A stretch of 64,000 bases of DNA from Diplosphaera chodatii. Taxonomy: Eukaryota; Chlorophyta; Trebouxiophyceae; Prasiolales; Stichococcaceae. The stretch spans positions 868,001 to 932,000 of the forward strand of contig JAALGY010000016.1 in assembly GCA_032358165.1 (NCBI GenBank). The letters are read 5' to 3'. A program made the position numbers and the translations under genes. This document shows positions 1-12,074 of the stretch, piece after piece (within the stretch, counting starts at the first letter, position 1; every line of letters begins with the position of its first letter). The notes beneath the pieces are model-generated. The model saw nothing but the letters and a program-made list of their open reading frames with translations, did not search any database and was not told the DNA's origin.

Positions 1-460
1 AAAATCAGTCTGCAGATGCCCCAGGTCAGTAAAGCCGGGTACCCAACAAATGCGCCCGCAACAACGAGGCCAAGCAGCGTGCCGCTGCCGTCAACCCCCG
101 AGGTTTTCAGCACTTGGATGTCACAAGCTCAGGCTGGCGCTGACAATGCAAAACCCCTGTCAGGCAGCCAGCATGCATAGCAGCGGAGTGTCAGCAACAC
201 TCGTCAACGAAGCCCTTTGCAGCAGAGTCGGATTGGTGGCGCTGCTTGCTGAGAGGCAAGGTGGTGTGGGAACCAGTGCTGTACGGCAGCAAGGGTTTCA
301 ATTTCAAGGGGGAGGCAAGATTGGCTTGAGTTGCTGGCAGCCAATCCTGTCGTGGACCGTAGCAACAAGCAGCCATTGCCATTGGGGGCAGGCGGCATGC
401 TTGCCAATTATGCTCTATGCAATATGGTTCATCAGCGACTGCAGCCATGCTGACAGACGG
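1..460 (+). pseudogene. decayed exon 14 (basic motif and U-box) of an upstream family copy
   Basis: This is the remnant of the last exon of a copy whose other exons lie outside the window. After a TGCAG acceptor near position 15 the frame reads QVSKAG. A shifted frame from about 42 then reads ARNNEAKQRAAA, a decayed form of the family KRARKKAAKQRAAA motif. From about 230 the sequence reads DWWRCLLRGKVVWEPVLYGS, the start of the family U-box with CPLSG changed to CLLRG and MRDPV changed to VWEPV. Stop codons and frameshifts interrupt the rest (a stop falls near 340), and the C-terminal helix is only faintly visible to about 460. It cannot encode a working U-box. It shows that the array continues upstream. 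Confidence 0.75.
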
Positions 461-1022
461 CTGGATGCAGCTGCTGAATTAGCAGCGGCATTTCAGCTTT
501 TTGCAGTGAAGACAACAATGCAAGGCAGGGTGCAATAATAGCTGTGATGTCCAGTGGCTGCATGTATAGGTGCATCCTGTGTGCAGTGGCGATTGTGCAG
601 TTTGAGCAGTCCTGATGCAGAGTTACAAACGACCCAGGAAGATTCATGCTGATGTACTTGGAAACTACCTCTTCAGCCTTGGCGAAACTGGACATGACCA
701 AAAAGGTACTAGGTTGGTTGCATGGCTAGCTCATAGCAGGTGGGACCACCTGACTGCCGGCGGAAATTCTGGCGGGTGATGATCCAGTCCAAATGGGACT
801 GCAAGGGGTGCTTCCATAGAGATCTGCCCCTTGGTAGTTTACCCCAGCTACCTCATTCGGCAGTCTGAAAGTAGTGATGTCTGATGTAAGAATTGTCTGA
901 TCTTCCGGTCCAGTCTTACGTGCTATATGGAATCTGGGAGCAAGCAGCGTCCGATCGCCATGCATCGTCAAGCGATGCCACGACGTGGTCAGTGACCCAG
1001 CAAATCGACTTTGCCAGGCCAC
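461..1022. other. intergenic, 5' flank of U1
   Basis: No exon of either gene family is recognisable here. The stretch separates the decayed U-box tail from the U1 start codon and should hold the U1 promoter and leader, but I see no convincing TATA box or other element. Confidence 0.5.
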
Positions 1023-4000
1023 ATGGCGCGTTCGCTGCTGGTCTGGAGCCTGAACCAGGATAATTGGAGCAGAGAAAAGGATGCCCTGATCCGACATGGT
1101 GATGCCAGACTTACTGACATGGCTGTTGAAGGTCATGCACTTCAGGCACTGCCGCATGCCATCATTCTGTAGATGAGCACGGCCTGCACAACACGCAGGG
1201 TGCATAGGAGATACCAAAGTCCAGGAAGAGGGTGATGCGGCTTGGTGCACAGCAACCTTTTCGACTTTGACAGCTGCAGACGCCTGTGCGGCTGACTTGC
1301 AGCGTGCGCCTTCCTCCAAGTTGGCACTCCCTTATACCAACCTCAGAAGCACTGCAGCCATATGAGAGACGACGAGCTACAAATAAAGCGTGTGCAACAC
1401 CTCCGTTTGACGCCGGTGGTGTTGCCCCACACAGAGCGCTTTGAACATCTGTGGGTGTTTGTGGAGCCGGACTGGCGGGCATTTGGCAGCAGCAAGGCAG
1501 CTGCAACACGAGACCTGATCCAGCTGGCCGAGCGGCTGGGCTGCCGATGCAGGCCGTGCGTGCTGCCGCATGTTGAGGCGATATGCCTGGCGCGGGGCGC
1601 AGACGCAATACTAGCGGCAGTAGATACATTGGGCGGGCCGTTTGAGCTTGTGAAGGCGGACACAGCCGCCGGCACATGCCTGATCCTCAGCCTCACGCAT
1701 GCAGTCGCTGACGTCCGCCGCTGCTGGCTGCCCACCGCCACTTGCCGCCGCGTGGAGCGCGGCTTCGCGATGCTGGGCGCAGACATGCTGGGCATCGTGG
1801 CTGCACAGCTGCGCAAGGAAGTGCCGGGCTCCCCACAGCGCGCCTGTGCTGCCGCCAGGCTGGCACACACGTTCATGCAGACATTTGACACCACTGACGA
1901 CATGGATGAGGAGCGCAGGACTCGGCTAGCACACATGCTAGCATGTGTGAAACAGGTGATTCCACTGCGACTCGCTGTGCTCATGAGGTCGTGGACATGC
2001 TATACTGCACTGTGCTGCTTTTGCCGCATGTTCCTGATAGTCTCTGGCAAGAGCATCCGAGGAACCTTCGCAAGTCTGCATGTGAAAGCAGCCAAGTGGC
2101 AGCCGGTCATGTGTGCTGCCACCTGCTGCATAGCTCTAACATGGCCCTGCTTCTGCTCGCAGCATGTCGCAACAGAGGCCTTTGGCCTGCTGCGTGCAAT
2201 AGCAGATGCGGTGTCAGATTGGGCGGACACGTGTACCGGTATCAGCAAGGCGATCCAGCTGATAGGCAGCACGCAGCAGCAGGCTCAGCTGCGGGAAACA
2301 GTGTACGGGCTGCATGAGGCCAGCTACTGGCTGCTGCTGGCAGCAGGCAGCCTGCTGCTCTGCATGATGGAGCAACAGCTGTGGAGCGCGGTCAATGAGC
2401 GGCAGCTGCTGGACACCCTGGGGCAGCTCCTTCGGAGGGTGCGGACTGTGCTTCCTGCTGCACAGCAACTGTCAGCATGTGTTACATCGTGGCGTACTTT
2501 GACGCATGCATAGTAAGCATGACATCCAGCAGGATGGCATACACAGAGACAGGTGCAGCAGCTTCCTCACACGCTCAAATCTGCGTGACTACCGCTGACC
2601 TGCGCTGTTCGGCCTGCAGGTTGTCACCTGCGTGCAGCTGGACGAGCGTGCGGCTGCGGCTGGGATGTGGCCTGTGCAGTCCACCCTGCCAGCTGCAGTA
2701 TGTGTGTCGCAGCTATACGAACTCGTCACGGATGTGATTGCAAAGGGTACGCTCCGCCGCTGACCTGGCGCTAAACACACACACACACACACACATGTTC
2801 CTCCATGCATGCCTCAGCCAAGGCCGGAGTCAGCCAGTGTATGCTGCATGTGAGTTTTAGCGAACAACTGATGGTCGCAACCAGTATTCACATCGACCAT
2901 TGCCATCATCGACCACATGAGCAGTGTTGCACGAGATGCAACTATGCTAAATGTCATGCTGCAGGCCAGATGAGCCGCGCTGCAGCAGGAGTGCCAGCAT
3001 TGCACGCCGTCACCACGAAGACTTTGTCGTCTGTGCTCGACCACCTCACAGCGCCCCGGCACCTTGGGCTGCTGCTGTACCTGTCGCTGCTGGCGGATTT
3101 CACCCTGCAAAGTGCGCGCTAGCAATCGTTGACTCATGACCGCAGCAGCGGATCCTTCGAGAACAAAATCGCTGCTGGCTGAGACCTTGGGCAATTTGGA
3201 ATTTGACCATGTAGTATATCTGCACGGCAGTGACAGGCAAAGTGCTCAGAATGCAGCTACTGGCTGTGGTGCAGAGGGCGCCTGGAAGGATATCAGCAGC
3301 CTGATGACACAGCTGGGCCGTGTACAACAGCTGGCTGCGAGTTGGCTTAGCACTGACCCGCAGCAGCCGCTGCCCCGCATGAGGCTTGAAGACCCGCTGA
3401 GCGAAGTGGAGTTGCTCTCATTCGCTGATCAGGCATGCTGTGTGCCGCACGCAGTGATGTCTAGCTGTGACAGCACAAGACGTGCAAAGACGTCCTCGAT
3501 GCCGTGCTGAGGGCTTCTTTGCGGCCTATTCGTGCTGCTAATTGCAGTGAACCGTCAGCAGCACCGCACAGTTAGAGCCCATCTCCAAATCATACTATGA
3601 CGAAATTGTAGGAGGCTTGATTGCTGTGCTGCATGCAGATGGCGTTGCTCTTGGATGTCAACGCAACAATGCTGGCCACCCTCGTGACTGTGAGTGGCAT
3701 GGCATTCCGTGCCTGTGCACCCACTGTCGCATGAGTGCACTTGCAGCAGTTACGGTGGAACCCCAGACTAACACTCCAACTGCCCAGAACTTCATAGCAG
3801 TGATGTTTATGCTGCAGCACGTCCTTGACAGCGCTCCTGCAGAGTGCAAAAACAACTCCAACATGCACTTGGGAGTATTTGACGCAGCACTGCAGGTTGG
3901 TTCTCCTCATGCCAGACGCTCCTGCTCATGTCATATTGACACTGGCATAGCAGCAGATGCTGCTAGGGGCAAACAGCCGGGCTTGAACAGGCAGTACACA

Positions 4001-6008
4001 GCTTGCTCCAGCCATAGTAGCACATTTAAGGTGGTGGTATTGTGCAGGTCACGCCGTGCAGGAATGTACGTGGCTTGAGCGGCAACCTGGTGGGGGAAGA
4101 TCCCAGTAGCTGCCTGGCTCCGGGGTTGTTTGCCGCTGCAGATGCCCTGCTGAAGACCGCAGAGGTGAGATGGGCTTCCATTGGTGCTGACTTGTTGTTC
4201 GTGTGCCTGCGCTGTTTCGTGTTTTTAGCAGCTCTGCGTGTGCAGATATGTCAATGCTATGGCAGATGACGATGACATCAGCAGCTGATGCTGACACGAA
4301 GTTGTGCTCTGCAGTGCTTGCATGGCGACCTGCAGCATGCCAGCAGCAGGGCTGCGGCAGGGAGGCCGTGGTTAGGCGATGCTACTGCAGCGCTCGTGCA
4401 AGGCGCTCTTCGCAGCCTCCAGCTTGCGCATGCAGAGGCCGCAGCGCAGGAGGCCCTGCCCTCCACGAACCCTGGGGCTGCTCAGCTGGATCGCTCCAAA
4501 CCGCAGCTCACACGGCTTCATGCAGCTCTCGTCTTGATGTTGGAAGATCAGCATCTGACGCCGCCTATGCTGCGCGCCAAGCGAGGCCTGTTGGCTGCCC
4601 TGCTGCAGGTGGGCTCACATGCCAGCTTCTACTGACCTGAGTGCCCTTAGCTATCTGCTGTTCCGCAAGGCTGATGAACATGCCTCTAACAATTGAAGGT
4701 GTCTAGCAACATGCACACGACTTTCACACGCTTTGCCTTGGCAATGGCAGAAGCTTGGCTGTGTGAGGTGGTCTGCAGATCCCATGAATTCACCAATGTC
4801 GAAGGCGCTATCACCATCGTGGAGCTGATCAATATAACATCCGCATGCAGGCGCTGCCATGGCAGGCGACTTCATCAGAGAAGGCGGACGACTCGGCATC
4901 CTGGCAGATCACAGTGGTCGGAGTGACGGCCACCTGCAACATGCTTGCAACAGTTCTGGTTGCTGATGCGCCAGCGTGCACGGCAATTCAGGGTGATGGC
5001 AGCTGGAGTGCGGCAGTGCAGCGTGTTAGGTGGGTACACACAAGGGTCTTGCGCCAGTTCCAAAAAACCACGCATCCTGCATGTTAGTGCAACCCCGATG
5101 ATGTCAAGAACTGGATTCCTGCAGAGGATGTTCAGGCTTACAGAAGTCCCTCCTCACGACACAGGGGCCTTCGCCCGCCACACTCTCTGGCTTCCATTTG
5201 GGCTGAGCATCGGGAGACGCATCTGCACAAGGTCTCAGCAGCGCTAGGGGGTGAGAGAGACAGCGGCGGGACAGCGGACAGTGGCGCCGCGTCTGCAGAA
5301 GCAGATGCTGTCGCTGCAGCAGACCGCGCCATGCAGGAGCTGCTGGTGCGCTTTGGCTTATGCCGTGTATCTCAGGTCGAGGATACGGTTATGCAGACCA
5401 CGCCAGCACATCTGCTTCCCCAGGCAAGCTGTACAATGTAGGCAGCAGAAGAGCAGGCAGCTGAGGCCCCAAGCCAGCGCAGCAGGGCAAGCGCCAAGCG
5501 CGCCCGCAAGAAGGCGGCCAAGCAGCGTGCCGCTGCTACCCACCCCAATGAGCATCTCACCGACTCCACACCGCAGTCCGAGGCGGTCGCCTCCACTGCA
5601 TCAGGTCCGGCAACACTCGCCAGCAGCAACGGCAGCAGCAGCAGCATGGCAGCACCAGATGCTGCACAGTCAGGAGCAGCTCCAGTAGAGGCGCAGGCAC
5701 CAGTGAGTGAGGCAAATGCCGGTGTCGGTGCCAAGCAGAAGGCGCTGCTGCAGGAGTCGGCGGCAGCACCTGATCGCCCAGCAGCACAGTCAGACTGGTG
5801 GCGCTGCCCACTGAGCGGCAACGTCATGCGGGACCCGGTGCTGTATGGGGCCGAGGGTCACAGCTTTGACCGGAAGGCCCTGGAGCAGTGGCTGGCGGCC
5901 AATTCTGGGGTGGACCCGCTCAGCCGGCAGCCACTGCCGTTGGGGCCAGTCGGTGTGCTGCCCAATCATGCCCTGCGCAACTTGATCCAGCATCTGCAGC
6001 TGAGCTAG
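1023..6008 (+). CDS. U1: RRM-like / helical (ARM-like) / U-box protein, predicted E3 ubiquitin ligase
   Basis: Fourteen exons join in phase: 1023-1098, 1199-1303, 1435-1955, 2163-2438, 2620-2746, 2965-3111, 3275-3432, 3639-3689, 3818-3895, 4048-4164, 4315-4608, 4851-5029, 5165-5345, 5442-6008, giving 958 residues. Exons 1-2 (residues 1-60) give the pattern strand (SLLVWSL), helix, strand, strand (AAWCTATF), helix (TAADACAADLQ), as in an RRM with degenerate RNP2 and RNP1. Residues 61-770 are helical, and exons 9-12 have ARM-like turns. Exon 14 opens with AAEEQ, then KRARKKAAKQ (possible nuclear signal) and a Ser/Ala linker, and ends in a U-box at 888-958 (CPLSGNVMRDPVLYG, EQWL, LPNHALRNLI). 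U-boxes bind E2 enzymes without zinc. Substrate and RNA binding are unknown. Intron 7 has a GC donor (GATCAG/GCATGC) where the other copies have GT. This copy served as the template for the family. Confidence 0.85.
2774..2795. repeat. (AC)n microsatellite
   Basis: About eleven AC units lie in intron 5 of U1. It is a simple repeat with no sign of function, and probably length-variable between strains. Confidence 0.9.
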
Positions 6009-6452
6009 ACTCAAGTGGAAACGACGACTCACACTAACAACAGCGTCAAGACGAGTTGCACCGAAGCATGCATTCTGTCTGCTGCAACTGACATGGGTGC
6101 AAGCTTGATACTTCTGCGCTAGTTCAGTGAAGTCTGCCACCTTATGCACCATCCTGAAGACATTGGAAAGCGCTCTGACGGCAAGGTCGGAATGCAGACA
6201 TGTGCACGTGCGACCAGATGCAAGCTGTCGAAGGGTCAGTTTCAAGCTCTTCCAATCAGCAATCATAATGCAACGAGTGTCCCAGAGTATGCCCCTTGGC
6301 ATGCCGTCGCTCCTCTGACGAGCATCGGGCCACATGCATACATAAATTTGCAGGGTGTGGGGGTGCTGAACAGCAGCTGTCATCAAGTGGGCGTCCGTTA
6401 GCCACTACTGTCATAGAGTGAGGCTGGAAGCAGGCCAGCAAGGCTCAATCCA
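6009..6452. other. intergenic between U1 and U2
   Basis: These 444 bases hold the 3' flank of U1 and the 5' flank of U2. I see no gene, repeat or clear promoter element. Confidence 0.5.
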
Positions 6453-9400
6453 ATGGGTAGCCAAATTACAGATGGCCTGGGTCAGCGAGGCAGCCAACCA
6501 CCGTGGTTATGCGCGAAGTCACATCTTCTGCTCGTCTGGGGCCTTGACCCAACAAACTGCAGCCAAGAGCAGGATTCAATTAGTAGACATGGTGATCGCG
6601 AGGACGTCCGATGGGCAAGCATGACTCGCATGATGGTGTGCTTTGTATTGCACGTGTGCCATTGTGATGGTACGGACACTGATCAGTGTCATCATGATGC
6701 AAGTCTGCGATGGTTTGCAGGGGGCATGAGAGGCTTCCAGCTCGAAGTTGGCGGGGCGCCTGTGTACATTGTGTGCTTTGCAACCTACACGGCTGCTGAC
6801 ACCTGCGCAACCTGTTTGACGGGTGTGTTATTCCCCCGCAGCTACCACGTCGATCACCAACATGGACATAACGAGTCATCGCTGCACAGTGTTTGTAAGC
6901 ACATACCACAAATTCCGTGGCGTCCTATACAACATGATATGGTGCTTTCACTTGCGCAGAGCGCTCCAGCAATCTGCAGATAGCCATCGCGCCAGACTGG
7001 GCGGTCTTCTTCAGCGACAACGAGGTGGCCGTCAGGACAGACCTGGTCCAGCTGGCCGAGTTGCTGAGCTGCCGGCAAAAGTCCCACAGCCGCACTCTTC
7101 ACGAGCTGGCGAGCCTGGCGCGGGGTGCGGCTGACATTCTCTCCGCCATCGAAGGGACCGGCGGAGTGCGAGCGCTGGCGGCGGCGGACCCAGCGGCAGC
7201 CGCCTGCCTGGCCCACGGCCTGATGCAGGCGGTCGGTGACGGCCGCTGCAGCTGCTGGCTGCCCAGGGACATCGTCTGCCGTGTGGAGTGCGCATTTGCC
7301 GCGCTGGGGCCAAGCAACATGCGGGCTGCAGCTGCTGGGCTGCGGGACGGCACACCTGGCTCCCCGCAGCTCGCCAGCACTGCCGTCCGCCTCAGCCACG
7401 CCCTCCTGTGCCCGGAAGCATACAGCGACAGCTTGAATAGCAGAGCCAGGACCCAGAATGCACTGGCGGCCACAGCCCTGGGCCGGGTGGGTGTGAATGG
7501 TGTGAAGCCCCACTGCATAAATTGTCTCATGTTGATATTTGCCTGCTGATGCAATGGAGGTTGCCAAGCTCTGATGTTGCTGTTGGCTGTAGGAGGTTGC
7601 ACCAGACTGCATTCAGCTGCTGCGCGCAATTACAAATGCATTGTCAGACTGGTCAGCAGGCGTCAGCAGAGCAGTCCAGCAGCAGCAGCGGCTTGCAGAC
7701 AGAGCACAGCAGCCTGCCCAGCTGCTCAAGTCGGCGCATGAGCTGCATGACATCAGCGTCGGGTTGTCGACAGCAGCAGAGGGCCTGCTCATCTTCATCC
7801 AGCAACCAGAAGTATGCGGCGCAGTTGACAAGCAGGAGCTACTGGCCACCCTGGGGCAGCTGGTTCGCAGGGTACGGCCAATGCATGCTCGTTGCTCCTG
7901 CAGAGTGCTGCTTGCCTGGCAAGCGTCCTGATGGTAGCCCGATTGCATTGAATTTGAGACGGGCATGCAAGTTGAACATCATCACAGTCATATTGTCGCG
8001 ACATCGCTTGCAGCAGCGGGCCTGGGTCGCTTGTTTCGTGTCACAAGTGTTATCACACCTGCTTTCAGCACAATTTAAAGGAATTTGAACAAATAGTAGC
8101 TTTTCAAACTGACAGACCCCGCTGCTGTGCTTCCATCTCAACAGAGTTCAGCATGCACGCCTTCTGTCCACACCGCAGGCTGTTGCCTGCATGCACCTGA
8201 GCGAGCGCGGCGCCGCGGCTGGGCTGTGGCCCGAGGGCTTGACCACCATCGGCTGCGTGGGGCAGCTGCACCTCACCGTCGCGCATGTGCTGACGGTGAT
8301 GGGTGAGCTGTGGCGTTGCACTGGATACTGGCAGCGCATGTAAGGCAGCCACGTGGCATGCACTTTCTCACCCATGCATCATGTGCTTGAACACACACAG
8401 CACCGTGATGGGATGCCGGCTGCTGCTGCACTGAGCTCTGGGGTGCCACTGTGTATGTGCACCTACTAGTGGTGGGATGTGGCGACCAGTGACGCACTAA
8501 TGGCTGCAGCATGTCGAAGCCTGCTGTTTGGCGCCATGCAGACCCGGCAGGCCGCGTCGCCGCAGGGGTGCCGGCTCTGCACACCGCCGCCACGAGGGCC
8601 CTGGGCACTGCGCTGGACCATCTCGCGGCCCCGCGGCACATTGGGCTGCTGTACCACCTGCTGCTGCTCTCCTCTGCCACCCTGCAGGGTGCGCACTCGC
8701 ACCCAGCTCCTTGCTGGTACTTCCATGCATCAGCCCCCGGTGGCTGTACGTGTGTTGAACAGGCTGGCCGTCCAGAGCAGCAAACAGCAGACTGTGACCC
8801 CACCAATGCAGAAGCGCTACACCACTGCAACCATCGCCTGGGTGCCCTGCTGATGCAGACCCCCCCTGCTGGAAGGACATGTGCACCCAGATGACGCAGC
8901 TGGCTCGCACACAGCAGCTGGCCAATACCTGGCTCAGCATCCCGCCGCAAGACCTGCCATCTGGCGACGCAATAGAGCACCTGCCACCCCACGAGCCAAT
9001 GCGGCCTGCAGATCAGGTTGGTCGCATGGTGCAGCACTGTGCTGCCCTGCTGCATAAGCTCTGCTTGTGTACCTGGGCTATCGATGCTACATGCAGGTTT
9101 CACAGATGCTGGTGCCACTTTGGCATGCTGAGAAATCCTGAAGCCTCTGTGTCCCGTGTTTGTTGCATAGCACTGGCGTTGCTGTATATCTGGAATATTC
9201 TATCACAGCTATGTTGGGTGCAGTTGGCATTGCTGGTGGACGTCAATGCTGTGCAACTGGCGGCAGCTGTGAACGTGAGCGACACTGCATGTCTACCCAT
9301 CTGCAGCATTGTCTTCATGCAACCGGCAAATGCTGCTCTGAGAAAATCGCTAGCACAGAAGGGTCCATATCATGGCTGTGCCTGCTGCAGAGCGTGCTCA

Positions 9401-11676
9401 TGGGCTACGAATCAGATCGTACGATTGACCTCAGCTGCATCTTTGAGTCGGGGGCTGTTGCCGCCCTGGCAACAGCATTGCAGGTCGGTCAGCCCCCCTG
9501 CCCAGATCCGCGCACATTTCATGCGGATGCCAGCACGGGCGCCAGTATTGAAGACTATGCAGGTCCAGCTGTTGCCAGCATTACACAATCAGCAAGCTGC
9601 ATGACACTGCTGATTGCACGTTGCAGGCGCCGCCCTGCAGGAACATGCGGGGCCTGACTGGCGGCCTGGTGCAGGACGACCACAGCAGCTGCCTTGCTCC
9701 AGGGCTGTACGATGCTGTGGATGCAATCATGACAGCCACAGAGGTAAGAGTGACCGTTACAAAAGTGTTTACAGGCGGTGCCATTGATGACCTCGTACCA
9801 GAGCTGCAAGAGAGTTGCAGCTGATGTTTCTGAGGGTGCAGTGGTAGTTTGCTTACATCGTGTTGGTGGCAGGGTCAAAGTCCATATGATTTCGCATCTC
9901 ATGACCTGGGCTTGATGTACATGCACAGCCTGGGTACATGAGGGCCGTCACCAGGTTTGCGTCGGCAGGGAATGCCATTGCAGCGCTTGTGCGCGGTGGC
10001 CTCGGCAGCCTGCAGCTTGCGTATGCAGAGGCTGCGGCGCAGAAGGCTGTGCCATCCAACACACCTGGAGTTGCGCAGCCGGATCCCCGCAAAGCGCAAG
10101 TAACACGGCTGAATGCAACCACAATCATGTCAGCAGTCTGCTGCCCATGCATGACACCGCGGGTGTCGCGCTCTCTGGCCAAGCAAGGCCTGGTGGGCCC
10201 CCTGCTCCAGGTGGGCTCCCACCTACCAGCTTGCATCAGTTGCTGTCGCCTTCAGTAGGTTTGCCTGGGCAAGGCGATTGCAGGTTGCCATCATGCAATG
10301 CTGTTCACTCCTATAATGTGCTGGTCAGATGGGCCAGTCTGCAGATGACACTAAACGTACGTGCCTACTGGCACTTTTTTCGGGTCGTCTGGATATATTG
10401 TAATACTTTGCCACCAACTTAGGCACTGCCGTGGCAAGCAGCAACAGCAGAGGATGCAACAAGACCCGGATCTTGGCACATCGCTATGTCGGGAGTCGCG
10501 TGCGTCTGCGAGATATTGGCAGCAGTGCTGGCTGTAGACACACACGCACACAAGACCGTGCTGCGAGATGGCAGCTGGGATGCGGCGGTGCAGCGTGTCA
10601 GGTCAGCCTCAGCTGTACGGAAAACCGGCAAGTGTTGGCATAACCCAATCTGCACGTTATCACCGCCAACCTCTGCAGTCTGCCAAACAGCACGGTACCA
10701 ATGATGCCTTTAAACTTGCTAGACTTGCTTGCATGATGCAGGGGTTTGCAGCCACCAGCACGGGACGCTGCCCGGTGGGATGAGCAGCGGGAGCCGCTGC
10801 TGCACAGGGTGTCCGTGGTGCTTGGAGGCAGCAGTGGAGGCAGCTGCCGTACGATGAACGGCTGTGCTGCAGCAGCAGCTGCAGATGCTGGTGCCGTCGC
10901 TGCGGCTGAGCGCGCCATGCAGGACCTGCTGGTGTGCTCTGGGCGTGGTATCTGCACGCCTGCTGATTGGTACTGCCAGTTTGCCAGGGTGAGGCAGATG
11001 AACGCCAGGCGGTACATAGGACAGGCCAGGTAGGACATGGGTGTTTCATCTGCTGCAGCAGTGCAGGTAGGGGCTGCAAATACGAGAAGCTGCAGGTAGT
11101 CAATGTTGAGCAGCAAAATGCTGCATGCAGGCTGAAGAGCAGCCTGCTGGGACCTCCGGTCACGGCAGGAAGGCAGCATCGAAGCGCGCTCGCAAGAAGG
11201 CGGCCAAGCAGCAGGCAACTGCTGTCTCGCCAACAGACGACCCGTCCGCTGACATGGCAGCGGAGGCCGCCACAGCAGCGTCCTGCCCAGTGCAGATGGC
11301 AGACAGTAGCCCAAGCACCGCATCAGCAACAGGCAACCAGCAGCCAGCGGCAGCTCGAGTGGCACAGGCAACAGCAAGCGGCAGGCCTGGAACCTCACGC
11401 GCTGCAAGCTCACTGCTGCAAGAACCAGGGACAGCCGCCGATGGAGCAGCAGATGAGGCAGACTGGTGGCGCTGCCCGCTGAGCGGCAGGGTCATGCGGG
11501 ACCCGGTGCTGTACGGCGGCGAGGGCCACAGCTTTGAGCGGGAGGCCCTGGAGGAGTGGCTGGTGGTCAACCCTGGGGTGCACCCGCTCAGCAGGCAGCT
11601 GCTGCTGCCAGGGGCAGGCGGTGTGCTGCCCAACCATGCCCTCCGCAACATGATCCAGCAGCTGCGGCCAACTTGA
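6453..11676 (+). CDS. U2: RRM-like / helical / U-box protein, start codon shifted
   Basis: Exons: 6453-6591, 6721-6822, 6960-7486, 7593-7871, 8179-8302, 8542-8688, 8859-9016, 9224-9274, 9391-9483, 9627-9743, 9929-10210, 10423-10601, 10742-10931, 11131-11676. They give 977 residues, and every intron phase matches U1. Most copies start M-A-(R/C)-S; here that position reads C-A-K-S (Cys20), because ATGCGCGAAG has replaced an ATGGC-type start. The nearest in-frame Met is at 6453 and adds 19 residues before the RRM-like strand LLLVWGL. Either translation starts there or the copy lost its start. Exon 2 lacks the usual acidic EEG turn and reads GGAPVYIVCF. The U-box at 907-977 is intact (CPLSGRVMRDPVLYG, EEWL, LPNHALRNMI). 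The basic motif KRARKKAAKQQ lies near the start of exon 14. Confidence 0.8.
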
Positions 11677-12074
11677 ACAGCGGCTGAGTCATGACATGCA
11701 GTGCATTGGACATGCGTGGACAGCTGTTGGACATGGAGTGCCAGACTGCCAGTGCAGTCCTGTTATCTGCTGTTCTAGTTATATCTACTGAATGTTGCAA
11801 GGGTGCATTTCAGGTGTCAGGTGGATGCCAAGTAGCGGTTTAATCCGCGGGATCATGCATCCGATCGTCAGGTAGTCTGTGTGCGAGGTGTGTCACCAGC
11901 AGGATGCCCCTGAAATCTCTAAAGTGACACACACCTTGCAGCTTTACAGGCGAGCTGCAGATAGGCGTTCCGCTCCTGCCTGAGCTGCCTCGAACAAGTG
12001 CCAGCACCTAGAAGCAGGCCTGCAATTGCGATCATTGTCTGGCCAGTCAAGCAGCTAGTGCAGACGACGGCGCC
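11677..12074. other. intergenic between U2 and U3
   Basis: These 398 bases contain no recognisable exon. The sequence just before the U3 start (GGCGCC then ATGG) is the same as before the U4 start, a small shared leader feature. Confidence 0.5.

Noticed and set aside
726..1319. Long minus-strand open frame over U1 exon 1
   Set aside because: It is antisense to U1 exons 1-2, has no recognisable domain, and shifts with the sense codon pattern.
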